Below, one piece after another: positions 17,589 to 25,609 of a DNA stretch of 64,000 nt. The translations under genes and the position numbers were made by a program. Within the stretch, counting starts at the first letter, position 1; each line of letters begins with the position of its first letter. The DNA comes from an uncultured Clostridia bacterium. Its GTDB lineage: Bacteria; Bacillota; Clostridia; Saccharofermentanales; Saccharofermentanaceae. Under the pieces are notes generated by a model that saw nothing but the letters and a program-made list of their open reading frames with translations, searched no databases and was not told the origin of the DNA. The DNA is taken from NCBI GenBank assembly GCA_946537885.1, contig CAMNGC010000007.1, positions 1 through 64,000 of the forward strand. Reading direction: 5' to 3'.

Positions 17589-17636
17589 GATCATATACAC
17601 TTAAGCCATCAACAAAATGAAAGCGAGGAATCACTT

Positions 17637-18002
17637 ATGAAAACTAATTGGGCTTATGGCTTTTCGCTCAATCATGAAGGCGCAGGTGTAGGAACTATCT
17701 ACTATTCATCAACATATTTTAAGAAGGAAGGAATTGTTAATCCTGCTTCCGCTGAGGCATATACTGATGAAGAAATAGATGCAATAGTATCGGGTGCAGT
17801 AAAAGGTTCCGGTAAATATGTTTTTGATGTTCCTGAAGGTGCTCTTATCGGCATGAACGTCCTTGGTACGGAAAAGATATTCTGGTATGACGAAGAAAAC
17901 TCCGGAAAGATCGTTGCGAGTGCTGCTCCGTTAATATTGGACAAAGATTCAGGGGAAATGAAAGATCAAACAGGTGTTGTAGTCGCAACTGCCAAAGGAT
18001 AA
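17637..18002 (+). CDS. Hypothetical 121-residue protein
   Basis: I do not recognise the family. ATG 17637 follows GCGAGGA; in-frame codons upstream lie in the promoter region and are rejected. The protein is acidic, has no signal peptide or membrane helix, and contains GSGKYVFDVPEGALIGMNVL and a YDEENSGKI turn, suggesting a small beta-rich fold. It precedes the HxlR pseudogene (72-base gap) and the macrodomain/SirTM genes on the same strand, so it may belong to the same stress unit. Confidence 0.6.
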   Translation: MKTNWAYGFSLNHEGAGVGTIYYSSTYFKKEGIVNPASAEAYTDEEIDAIVSGAVKGSGKYVFDVPEGALIGMNVLGTEKIFWYDEENSGKIVASAAPLILDKDSGEMKDQTGVVVATAKG

Positions 18003-18073
18003 TTAACTTTCCGATAGAATGTAACTATCAAAAAGATACAATTGCGGATACAATATAGCCAGGAGGTGATTCC

Positions 18074-18391
18074 ATGGCTAAAACATTTACTGATTGTCCC
18101 GTAGAATACACGGCTTCCTTAATAGCAAACAAGTGGAAGATCATTATCTTGAGAGAACTCCTTACCTGAACCAAGAGATATAACGAACTTACCAGAAATG
18201 TAGTAGGAATATCTGCAAAAGTACTTACAGAAAACTTAAGAGAACTCGAGAAAGACGGAATTATAAACCGTAAGGTATATCCCGAAGTACCGCCCAAGGT
18301 TGAGTATTCACTTACCGAGAAAGGTAATGACTTAAAAGAAGTTATCGAGACTATGAAAAGATTCGGGCAGAAATACAAAGGCAAAGACTAA
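18074..18391 (+). pseudogene. HxlR-family regulator interrupted by an in-frame TGA
   Basis: AGGAGG precedes ATG 18074 and the frame reads MAKTFTDCPVEYTASLIANK, then WKIIILRELLT, then TGA (18167-18169, codon 32), and continues without any shift as KRYNELTRNVVGISAKVLTE through the rest of the winged helix (EVPPKVEYSLTEKG) to TAA 18389-18391. HxlR proteins have Gly at the TGA position (LLTGTKRY), so one change GGA to TGA explains it. All else is intact, which means a very recent loss or a sequencing error. The stop is one base before the macrodomain gene, so the regulator was part of that operon. HxlR proteins usually sense reactive oxygen, aldehydes or disulfide stress. Confidence 0.85.
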
Positions 18392-18392
18392 T

Positions 18393-19166
18393 ATGGATCA
18401 GCAAATAAGAAGAGTTGAACTTATTAAGATGCTTCTTGAAGAAAGACCGGAATATCATGGGGTTGGTATTCCGGTATCTTCTAAAGATCAGCAGCGGCTC
18501 TTAAGAAGTCTGATGAACATCAGGCTTCCCGGAGATATCAGTGACGAATTTACAAAGATTCAGGATGAATATCTTGATGAAGCTATTCGAGATAAAGGCA
18601 TCACTGATATTGCGGATCTGACTCCTGTCCGGGACGGCATGTATCTTTGGCAGGGAGATATTACGACCCTTAAGTGTGATGCTATCGTCAACGCAGCCAA
18701 TTCCGGAATGACGGGATGCTATGCGCCGTGTCATGGCTGCATAGACAATTGTATCCATACATATGCAGGTGTTCAGCTTCGGAATTGCTGTGCCGAGATC
18801 ATGGAAAAGCAAGGTCATGAAGAAGAAACCGGAAAGGCAAAGATCACACCGGGATTTAATCTGCCTTGTAAGTACATTCTGCATACAGTGGGGCCGATCA
18901 TTACAGGTGCATTAACTAAATCTGATGAAGAATTGCTTGCATCATGTTATCGTTCATGCCTTGAGCTTGCAGACAAGAATAATGTAAAGAGCATTGCTTT
19001 CTGCTGCATCTCTACCGGTGAATTTCATTTTCCGAATGAAAGAGCTGCGCAGATCGCAGTGAAAACAGTACGCGAATATCGTTCTGAACATAACAGCAGG
19101 ATCGAAGTGATATTCAATGTTTGGAAGGACATAGACTATGACATATACAGTAGATTACTCGGATAA
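18393..19166 (+). CDS. Zinc-containing macrodomain ADP-ribosyl hydrolase
   Basis: A 257-residue macrodomain protein of the type linked to SirTM. The ADP-ribose pocket shows WQGDITTLKCDAIVNAANSG and the phosphate loop near CISTGEFHFPNERAA. Between them GCYAPCHGCIDNCIH supplies Cys/His ligands for the catalytic zinc found in Zn-macrodomains. The enzyme removes the ADP-ribose that the partner sirtuin adds. It overlaps the SirTM gene by 29 bases, so the pair is co-translated. In pathogenic Firmicutes the operon also carries a GcvH-like lipoyl carrier and a lipoate ligase; neither is here. Confidence 0.9.
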   Translation: MDQQIRRVELIKMLLEERPEYHGVGIPVSSKDQQRLLRSLMNIRLPGDISDEFTKIQDEYLDEAIRDKGITDIADLTPVRDGMYLWQGDITTLKCDAIVNAANSGMTGCYAPCHGCIDNCIHTYAGVQLRNCCAEIMEKQGHEEETGKAKITPGFNLPCKYILHTVGPIITGALTKSDEELLASCYRSCLELADKNNVKSIAFCCISTGEFHFPNERAAQIAVKTVREYRSEHNSRIEVIFNVWKDIDYDIYSRLLG

Positions 19167-20058
19167 TATAAAAAGACTTCGCAAAGTCATTGATGAAGCA
19201 GATGCAATAGTTATAGGTGCCGGTGCCGGGCTGTCTACATCTGCCGGTTTTATCTATACCGGAGAACGTCTTCAGAAGTATTTCGGAGATTTCGTTGATA
19301 AGTATCATTACAAAGATATGTATTCAGGTGGCTTCTATCCTTATGGGACACTTGAGGAACAGTGGGCTTTTTGGAGCAGATACATATATATCAATCGTTA
19401 TGTGAAAGCTCCTAAGACGGTCTATACTGATCTTCTTGATCTGGTGAAGGACAAAGATTATTTTGTTCTGACAACCAATGTAGATCATCAGTTCCAATTA
19501 GCGGGCTTTGATAAGAAGCGAATGTTCTACACTCAGGGTGATTACGGACTCTGGCAATGCAGTAAGCCTTGTCATGATAAGACATATGACAACAAGGATG
19601 AAGTGACAAAAATGGTATTGGCACAAGGGTTTTCCATCGGTGAAAACGGGGAACTGCAGGTTCCGACTAAGGAAAATGGCGAGACTGACTTCGACAAGCT
19701 TAAGATGGTAATCCCCACGGAGCTGGTAGCTCATTGTCCTGTATGCGGAGAACCCATGAGTATGAATCTTCGTGCCGATGATACTTTTGTCGAAGACGAA
19801 GGTTGGCACAAGGCATCTTTGAGATACTCAGAATTTCTGAGGAGACATAAGAATCTTAAAGTCATCTTCCTTGAACTCGCTGTAGGCTTTAATACGCCGG
19901 GCATAATCAAATACAGTTTCTGGCAAATGACTCATGACTGGAAGGATGCAACATATGCGTGCCTCAACTATGGCGATGCATTTGCTCCTGACGAGATCAA
20001 AAATAGATCAATCTGTATCAATGCAGATATAGGCGAAGTCTTGGATAAACTAAAGTAA
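19138..20058 (+). CDS. Class M sirtuin (SirTM), protein ADP-ribosyltransferase
   Basis: A 306-residue SIR2-fold enzyme. NAD-binding motifs are GAGAGLSTSAGF (27-38) and TTNVDHQFQ; the zinc ligands are probably CSKPC and CPVC. Class M sirtuins have lost strong deacetylase activity and instead ADP-ribosylate a lipoylated carrier in known cases. The GGAAGGA ribosome site lies inside the macrodomain gene. An intrinsic terminator follows at 20086. The target in this organism is unknown, because the usual GcvH-like substrate gene is not adjacent. Confidence 0.88.
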   Translation: MTYTVDYSDNIKRLRKVIDEADAIVIGAGAGLSTSAGFIYTGERLQKYFGDFVDKYHYKDMYSGGFYPYGTLEEQWAFWSRYIYINRYVKAPKTVYTDLLDLVKDKDYFVLTTNVDHQFQLAGFDKKRMFYTQGDYGLWQCSKPCHDKTYDNKDEVTKMVLAQGFSIGENGELQVPTKENGETDFDKLKMVIPTELVAHCPVCGEPMSMNLRADDTFVEDEGWHKASLRYSEFLRRHKNLKVIFLELAVGFNTPGIIKYSFWQMTHDWKDATYACLNYGDAFAPDEIKNRSICINADIGEVLDKLK

Positions 20059-20085
20059 GATCATTCAACGATTAACTAACACGAA

Positions 20086-20118
20086 GCGTCGTTTCTTAAA
20101 AAGAGGCGGCGCTTTTCT
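20086..20118 (+). terminator. Intrinsic terminator after SirTM
   Basis: GCGTCGTTTCTT (20086-20097) pairs with AAGAGGCGGCGC (20101-20112), 12 pairs with several G-U, followed by TTTTCTATTT. It separates the + strand stress operon from the converging AraC gene and may also serve that gene from the other side. Confidence 0.75.
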
Positions 20119-21013
20119 ATTTCAGACTATTCCATTGTTTCCTGTACTCGCGCGGACTTTGACCAAAGAACTTCCTGAAGGTCTCGGACATATAGCTTAC
20201 CCCGTTAAATCCTGTCAGGTCGGCGATGCTGCTTAAAGACATATCCGTGGATCTTAAGTACTCGGCAGCTTTCCTGACTCTGAAGTGAAGCACATAGTTT
20301 ACGGGAGATTCTCCGACATAACCGTGAAAGATATTATTGCACAAGGACTTACTTATATTTACGCTTTGAGCTATCTGGTCGAGCGTTATTTTCGACTGAT
20401 AATTCTCGGAAATATAATGCATCATCCCCTTAAACAGAGACTTATGAGTATCGGCACTCGTCTCCTCCTCGTCCGCCACCAGGGAGGCACATTGCTTGCG
20501 GATGATCTCCCATATCTTGAAGAACTGCATGGTGACGGCGAATGCATCATGCCTTATGTCAGGCAATGTCATCATTAGATCATAAATATCCTTTGTATGT
20601 TCATTGATGTATCGAAATCTTATATACGGTATATCCGGATTATCCGTTATGGGCTTTACCGCATCCATATCAACCTTTACGGTCGAGGCGAGTATGGACG
20701 GATGCACTACAAAGATAACGTACTTTGCAGTCTCGTCGTTGACGCTCATACTGTAATGGATCTGGTTGGAATTAACAAATATAGTATCGCCCTCGTGAAG
20801 CATAAGAGTCTTGCCGTTGACGCAGTAAGCCATATCGCCGGATTTTACGGTTAGCAGCTCAACATCTTCATGGTAATGCGGAACCTTCTCCCATGTTACC
20901 TTTGGTTGTACCCAGCCGTCGTAGATATATGACGGAAAAGCAGGATCATCGTAATTAACCTGCTCCGCGCCATTGTCATCCCTTACGATAAGCCCCATCA
21001 ATTCGCGTTTCAT
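20117..21013 (-). CDS. AraC-family regulator, paralog of 13340
   Basis: A 298-residue regulator with a cupin sensor half (KVPHYHEDVELLTVKSGDM, GDTIFVNSNQIHYS) and C-terminal double HTH (ITLDQIAQSVNISKSLCNN, LSSIADLTGFNGVSYMSETF, SPREYRKQW). AAGGAG precedes the ATG. It diverges from the ABC exporter operon at 21175, its probable target. It and the regulator at 13340 share the start YDDP-FPSY and the whole layout, so they arose by duplication and took different target genes. The ligand is unknown. Confidence 0.9.
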   Translation of the reverse strand: MKRELMGLIVRDDNGAEQVNYDDPAFPSYIYDGWVQPKVTWEKVPHYHEDVELLTVKSGDMAYCVNGKTLMLHEGDTIFVNSNQIHYSMSVNDETAKYVIFVVHPSILASTVKVDMDAVKPITDNPDIPYIRFRYINEHTKDIYDLMMTLPDIRHDAFAVTMQFFKIWEIIRKQCASLVADEEETSADTHKSLFKGMMHYISENYQSKITLDQIAQSVNISKSLCNNIFHGYVGESPVNYVLHFRVRKAAEYLRSTDMSLSSIADLTGFNGVSYMSETFRKFFGQSPREYRKQWNSLK

Positions 21014-21036
21014 AACAATTCTCCTTCAGTCTTTAG

Positions 21037-21082
21037 AATTTCATAACTATTTTACAGCGATTTGTAATATCGTTATGAAATT
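21037..21082 (+). promoter_or_regulatory. Inverted repeat operator between AraC and the ABC exporter
   Basis: AATTTCATAAC (21037-21047) and GTTATGAAATT (21072-21082) form a perfect 11-base inverted repeat with a 24-base gap. CTATTTTACAGC (21047-21058) and TATCGTTATGAAA (21068-21080) match elements at 14313 and 14285 in front of the paralogous pair. A TATACT at 21121-21126 could be the -10 box of the exporter operon. Confidence 0.55.
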
Positions 21083-21174
21083 GAGGTATTTTCGAGGGTA
21101 TTTTCCACTTATGAGAACAATATACTTGATATATCACAATAATTCAAACCCCAAAAGGAAGCGGAGGGAGAAAA

Positions 21175-22113
21175 ATGGAACAGAAAGCGATAGTTATGAA
21201 AGACATCTGTAAGGACTTCAAGGTGCTTAATCGCCACGAAGGTCTTAAAGGAAGCATCAGGGATCTTTTCTCACGCGACTTCAGAACAGTGTCGGCAGTA
21301 AAGAATGTATCTTTAACTATCGAAAAGGGAGAGATCATAGGCTACCTCGGACCAAACGGCGCCGGTAAGTCAACGACCATCAAGATGATGACCGGAGTCC
21401 TCGAGCCTACCTCGGGAGAAATAACGGTAAACGGCAACGTTCCCTATAAGGACAGGACAAAGAACTCCGAGAACATCGGTGTAGTATTCGGACAAAGGAG
21501 CCAGCTTTGGTGGTCGCTCCCCTTGATCGAGTCCTTCAATCTTCTGCGTGATATCTATATGGTCGAAAAGAAGGACTATGAGGATATGCTCGATCTGTAC
21601 CGCTCTCTGGTGGATCTCGAACCGATCATCAACAAGCCCGTAAGACAGATGTCCCTAGGACAAAGAACACTAAGCGATATCCTTGCCGCGTTTCTTCATA
21701 ACCCCGACATCGTCTTCCTCGACGAGCCTACCATCGGACTCGATGTCTCGATGAAGGCCAAGATCCGGGATCTGATCAAGGGACTTAACGAGAACAAGAA
21801 CACGACCGTTATCCTGACAACTCATGATATGGGCGATGTAGATGCTCTTTGCAAAAGGATAATCATCATTGATAAGGGGCAGAAGATCTATGACAACGAC
21901 ATTGATCACCTTAAGTCATATTTCGGTTCCTACAGGACTTTAAGTCTGCGTCTTTCCGACGACACCTGGGAAGAGCATCTTATCGATGAAAGCAAAGAGG
22001 ATATCATGCAGATCATCAATGAGAAGCAGCAAAAGGGCGGGATCAAGGATATAAGGCTTCAGGAGATCTCTACCGAGGAAGTCATCAAAAAGATCTACGA
22101 AGGGGGAGTTTAA
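21175..22113 (+). CDS. ABC exporter ATP-binding protein (ABC-2 / drug-export type)
   Basis: A 312-residue ATPase. Walker A is GPNGAGKST, the signature is LSLGQR-type (MSLGQRTLSDILAAF), Walker B is IVFLDEPTIGLD, and the switch His is in TTHD. The long C-terminal tail is usual for DrrA/NatA-like exporters. GGAGGGAG precedes the ATG. Two permease genes follow with gaps of two bases and one base, giving a complete heterodimeric exporter. Probable control by the divergent AraC protein. The substrate is unknown; drugs or lipids are typical. Confidence 0.9.
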   Translation: MEQKAIVMKDICKDFKVLNRHEGLKGSIRDLFSRDFRTVSAVKNVSLTIEKGEIIGYLGPNGAGKSTTIKMMTGVLEPTSGEITVNGNVPYKDRTKNSENIGVVFGQRSQLWWSLPLIESFNLLRDIYMVEKKDYEDMLDLYRSLVDLEPIINKPVRQMSLGQRTLSDILAAFLHNPDIVFLDEPTIGLDVSMKAKIRDLIKGLNENKNTTVILTTHDMGDVDALCKRIIIIDKGQKIYDNDIDHLKSYFGSYRTLSLRLSDDTWEEHLIDESKEDIMQIINEKQQKGGIKDIRLQEISTEEVIKKIYEGGV

Positions 22114-22115
22114 CA

Positions 22116-22922
22116 ATGTTAAAACGGCTGTTTGCGCTTACTAAGGCCGGAATACAGGAATCCTTGTACTTCAGGCTCGGAACATTCGTCACCCTCTTTG
22201 CCAACCTGATCTATCTGGTGCTCGTGTATTTTCTTTGGAAATCTATCTACGCATCGGCAGGAACGGATATCGTTAACGGAATGTCGTTTACCGATACGAT
22301 GATATATCTGATCCTTGCAACCGCTCTTTTTAATTTTCTGGAGATGTATGTCGTCTGGGATATGAGCAGAAGCATTCAGTCGGGAAAGATAATCCTTGAC
22401 CTTCTTAAGCCGATGAAGTTTAAGACTTACACATTCTGGAGTTACTCAGGATCTCATGTGATCATGTTCTTTCTTACATTCATACCGACATTCATTGTCG
22501 TAATGATTGTGACGAAAGGCGCGATCCCTATGGGTATAAACCTTCTTTACTTCGTGATCTCGGTAATTCTCGCGCTGGTCGTAAACTTCCATATCGAGAT
22601 GCTGGTTGCCACATTATGCCTTTATACCGAGTCGACATGGGGGATCAATATAGTTAAGGAAACGATCGTTCTTTTGCTGTCGGGTGCCTCCATCCCTCTC
22701 GCATTCTTTCCGGAAGCCTTCCGGAAGGTTGTGTCCGTGCTTCCATTCAGAGCAGTCTATGATGTGCCTCTTACCATCCTGCTTCGCAAGGAGGGCGCGG
22801 ATAACCTGAGCGGAGTTCTGACATTCTGTGGCTTTCAGGCCGCATGGGCTCTGGCCCTCATCCTTGCAAGCACGCTTTTCTGGAACTTCTCAGTAAAGAA
22901 AATAACGGTAAACGGAGGTTAA
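22116..22922 (+). CDS. ABC-2 family permease, first subunit
   Basis: A 268-residue protein with about six membrane helices (for example ILATALFNFLEMYVVW and VIMFFLTFIPTFIVVMIV). It resembles the ABC2_membrane_6/DUF990 permeases, which come in unequal pairs. GGGGG lies just before its ATG, two bases after the ATPase stop. It forms the channel with the next gene product. Confidence 0.8.
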   Translation: MLKRLFALTKAGIQESLYFRLGTFVTLFANLIYLVLVYFLWKSIYASAGTDIVNGMSFTDTMIYLILATALFNFLEMYVVWDMSRSIQSGKIILDLLKPMKFKTYTFWSYSGSHVIMFFLTFIPTFIVVMIVTKGAIPMGINLLYFVISVILALVVNFHIEMLVATLCLYTESTWGINIVKETIVLLLSGASIPLAFFPEAFRKVVSVLPFRAVYDVPLTILLRKEGADNLSGVLTFCGFQAAWALALILASTLFWNFSVKKITVNGG

Positions 22923-22923
22923 T

Positions 22924-23733
22924 ATGTCTGACAAGAAAAGAGATATAGGGTTTTATCTGTCTATATATAGGAAAATACTTATTCAGGATCTTAAGTCCAA
23001 GATGAGTTACCGTGCCGACTTTATAATCTCGACATTCGGCATGATCCTGACGAACCTGTCAGGGTTTATAACTTTCATGATCCTTTTCCGTAACTTCCCG
23101 TCGATCAACGGCTGGGACTACCACCATATGCTCTTCCTCTACGGTTTTGCACTGGTATCCCTGACTCCTGTTCAGTGCTTTTTCGATAATAACTGGAATC
23201 TGAGATTTCATGTGCGTACAGGAGATTTCATCAAATATTGCTTCAGGCCGATCAATGTCTTTTTTTACTTCATGTCTGAAGTCTTCGATATCAAAGGTCT
23301 CGGGCAGCTGGCATTCGGAATCGGTACGTTGATCTATGCATGGAGTCATATCGGGCTTGAAGTTACATTCGGATCCATATGTCTTATGATGCTTTATCTT
23401 GTTACTGCGTCACTGTTTATGATCGCCATCATGAACTTTGCTGCTGCCACAGCTTTCTGGATGGAAGGCTCCGGAAATGTCATGGTCATCATGTTCAGGT
23501 TTAAGGATTATGCAAGATATCCGGCAAGCATCTTCAACAAGATCTTCAGGGTAATATTCACATTTATCATCCCGATAGCCTTCGTCGCATACTATCCGTC
23601 ACTTGCGATCCTTGATCCGTCGGAAGCGCCTGTCATGATAGGGATTGCCCCGATATTCGGGATCCTGTTCTTCTTCCTGAGCTACAAATTCTGGATGAGG
23701 GGTGTCCGCCGCTACGACTTCACGGGCTCGTGA
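22924..23733 (+). CDS. ABC-2 family permease, second subunit
   Basis: A 269-residue membrane protein with six predicted helices and the phrase FDNNWNLRFHVRTGDFIKYC followed by RP, typical of the second DUF990-type permease. It starts one base after the first permease stop, with GGAGG in its end. This closes the three-gene exporter operon. The 154 bases after it contain a 30-codon frame (23789-23881) without a ribosome site and no clear terminator. Confidence 0.82.
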   Translation: MSDKKRDIGFYLSIYRKILIQDLKSKMSYRADFIISTFGMILTNLSGFITFMILFRNFPSINGWDYHHMLFLYGFALVSLTPVQCFFDNNWNLRFHVRTGDFIKYCFRPINVFFYFMSEVFDIKGLGQLAFGIGTLIYAWSHIGLEVTFGSICLMMLYLVTASLFMIAIMNFAAATAFWMEGSGNVMVIMFRFKDYARYPASIFNKIFRVIFTFIIPIAFVAYYPSLAILDPSEAPVMIGIAPIFGILFFFLSYKFWMRGVRRYDFTGS

Positions 23734-23887
23734 AAGCCGGTTGGTGAGTGTGTTACTGAATTGGCGTATATAAATGCGATAATTAAAAATGCCTAATACA
23801 ACATCATCTGCGGTTGAAATCGAATGGATTCTTGATACGCCGGTCAGAAATGGTATATATGAATACATAGTGAAGGGATGAGAAAAA

Positions 23888-24289
23888 ATGAAAACAGTAA
23901 GAGTTGTAGCAGCAATTATATATGATGGTGACAGGATCTTCGCGACGCAACGTGGTTATGGAGATTTTAAGGATGGCTGGGAATTTCCGGGAGGCAAAAT
24001 AGAATCCGGAGAATCACCTGAAAATGCAATTAAACGAGAAATCAAAGAAGAATTGGATGCAGATATAGTTGTGGGAGACAAGCTGATTACCGTAGAGTAC
24101 GATTATCCGAATTTCCATTTATCAATGGATTGTTTCTGGGCTAAGCTCGCATCAAATTCTCAAATGAAGCTTTTGGAACATGAAGCAGCAAAGTGGTTAT
24201 CAGTTAACGAGATCGATACAGTTGACTGGTTGCCGGCGGATATTGTTGTCGCCGAAAGAATAAAAGAGTCGATTTTACAGGTGGAATAA
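23888..24289 (+). CDS. Nudix hydrolase (MutT/8-oxo-dGTP type)
   Basis: A 133-residue Nudix protein with the full box GGKIESGESPENAIKREI then KEEL. The layout and size (VVAAIIYDGDRIFATQRGYG start, FHLSMDCFW middle) match MutT/CTP-pyrophosphohydrolase-like enzymes that clean oxidised nucleotides. GAAGGGATG lies ahead of the ATG. It stands alone; 142 bases separate it from the HIRAN gene. Confidence 0.9.
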   Translation: MKTVRVVAAIIYDGDRIFATQRGYGDFKDGWEFPGGKIESGESPENAIKREIKEELDADIVVGDKLITVEYDYPNFHLSMDCFWAKLASNSQMKLLEHEAAKWLSVNEIDTVDWLPADIVVAERIKESILQVE

Positions 24290-24431
24290 TTAGACATTCA
24301 ATTTTGGTAGACAACCCGGCCTTCTTCTCAGTCTTCTCCGACCTCCTCGAAAAGAGTCCATTTAATGACTCCCCTTGCGTGTTACCATTCTGATAGAAGG
24401 ATAGTTCAAACGCGTTTAGGAGGTGTTTATT

Positions 24432-24740
24432 ATGAAGAAGATCTATTTCACGATTACCGGTTTGAATCACAGGTATGGCAGCGAATTCCTCGAGAAGGGC
24501 ATGATCGTCAAGCTCGTAAAGGAACCTGATAATGACTATGACAAGGAAGCTATCGCAGTCGAACTCGAGGGGCTCGGCACCATCGGTTATGTGGCCAACA
24601 GCACGCACACCGTTATCGGAGAGAGCTCCAGTGCAGGTTACATCCTCGATAAGATTGAGGATGGTGCATATGGCGAGGTTCTCTATGTTCTGCCCAAGGG
24701 CGTGCTCGGAGTGATCTGCGAGGATTCGCTCAAGGGCTGA
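24432..24740 (+). CDS. HIRAN-domain protein
   Basis: A 102-residue protein that is essentially one HIRAN domain (FTITGLNHRYGSEFLEKG, then KEPDNDYDKEAIAVEL and GTIGYVANS). HIRAN domains bind DNA 3' ends or ssDNA and are usually fused to helicases; alone they are common in Firmicutes with unknown role. AGGAGGTG supports ATG 24432 rather than an earlier in-frame ATG at 24423. Confidence 0.85.
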   Translation: MKKIYFTITGLNHRYGSEFLEKGMIVKLVKEPDNDYDKEAIAVELEGLGTIGYVANSTHTVIGESSSAGYILDKIEDGAYGEVLYVLPKGVLGVICEDSLKG

Positions 24741-24776
24741 TTGACTTAAGGTCGGAGGGTTTTGTAGAGTATCCTT

Positions 24777-25427
24777 ATGAGATACGACAACATAACCAAG
24801 GCAGAATTCATTAGTCGACCTAACCGTTTTATCGCAGAGGTGATGGTCGGCGGCAACAAAGAGATCGTACATGTCAAGAATACCGGCAGATGCCAAGAAC
24901 TTCTGATCAAGGGATGTGACGTGTGGCTGACAGCCCCGGATTCCCCCGGAAGGAAGACAAAGTACGATCTTGTTGCTGTCCGTAAATCTAACGGTCTTCT
25001 GATCAATATCGACAGCCAAGCTCCTAATAAAGTGGTTAAGGAGTGGTTGGAGACTCAGGGTTACGACAGGGTGATCCCCGAGTATCGCTATGGCGAATCG
25101 AGGATCGACTTTTACATGGAGAGAGCCGGCAAACCCTGTCTTATGGAAGTGAAGGGGTGTACTCTTGAAGTTGATGGCGTTGGCTATTTTCCCGATGCTC
25201 CGACCGAGAGAGGAGTAAAGCATATCCATGAACTGATCAAGGCGAAGCAGGAAGGTTATGAAGCGGTCTTGGCGTTTGTCATACAAATGGATGGTATTCA
25301 CGAAGTCAGACCGAATGTGGCTACTCATAGAGAGTTCGGCATTGCAATGGATGAAGCCCGGAAGGCCGGTGTCGATGTAAAGTTCATAAGTTGTCATGTA
25401 GAGCCTGACAGTCTGTTGATCGTGTAA
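24777..25427 (+). CDS. sfsA: SfsA family DNA/RNA nuclease
   Basis: A 216-residue SfsA protein: opening RPNRFIAEV, HVKNTGRCQELL, YDLVAVRK, SRIDFYME, LMEVKGCTLE (PD-(D/E)XK core, E and K) and FPDAPTERGVKHIHEL. Originally named for sugar fermentation stimulation, the family has a PD-(D/E)XK nuclease fold. The ATG has a GGAGGG about 18 bases upstream, which is far, so a slightly different start cannot be excluded. Single gene. Confidence 0.9.
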   Translation: MRYDNITKAEFISRPNRFIAEVMVGGNKEIVHVKNTGRCQELLIKGCDVWLTAPDSPGRKTKYDLVAVRKSNGLLINIDSQAPNKVVKEWLETQGYDRVIPEYRYGESRIDFYMERAGKPCLMEVKGCTLEVDGVGYFPDAPTERGVKHIHELIKAKQEGYEAVLAFVIQMDGIHEVRPNVATHREFGIAMDEARKAGVDVKFISCHVEPDSLLIV

Positions 25428-25609
25428 AACTACGAAGAGCTGACAGTTATCAGCCGGTAACTTAATGACTTAAGATACAGCGCCGCTAAGCTCGGAGCTA
25501 ACTTCTTGCAATTCTATAAAATATCTTTGTTTTTTGTATCCCAAAATAGAATTAGCTGTGATAGAATACGAGAAGGATTGCCTTTATGGCAAAAGAAAGG
25601 GGAAAACAT

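Noticed and set aside
18167..18169. TGA read as glycine (recoded genetic code)
   Set aside because: Many genes in the window (for example hsdR, SirTM partner macrodomain region, GNAT, uraA) end at TGA or need it as a stop; one site is better explained by mutation or error. Selenocysteine is also unlikely, since the family has Gly here.
23789..23881. A 30-codon frame before the Nudix gene
   Set aside because: No ribosome site, no recognisable content; could be chance.
24204..25397. A 397-codon open frame on the minus strand across Nudix, HIRAN and SfsA genes
   Set aside because: It covers three well-supported + strand genes, has no ribosome site or known motif, and is a shadow of their codon pattern.
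25439..25454. GCTGA / TCAGC hairpin after sfsA
   Set aside because: Only five pairs and no T run.
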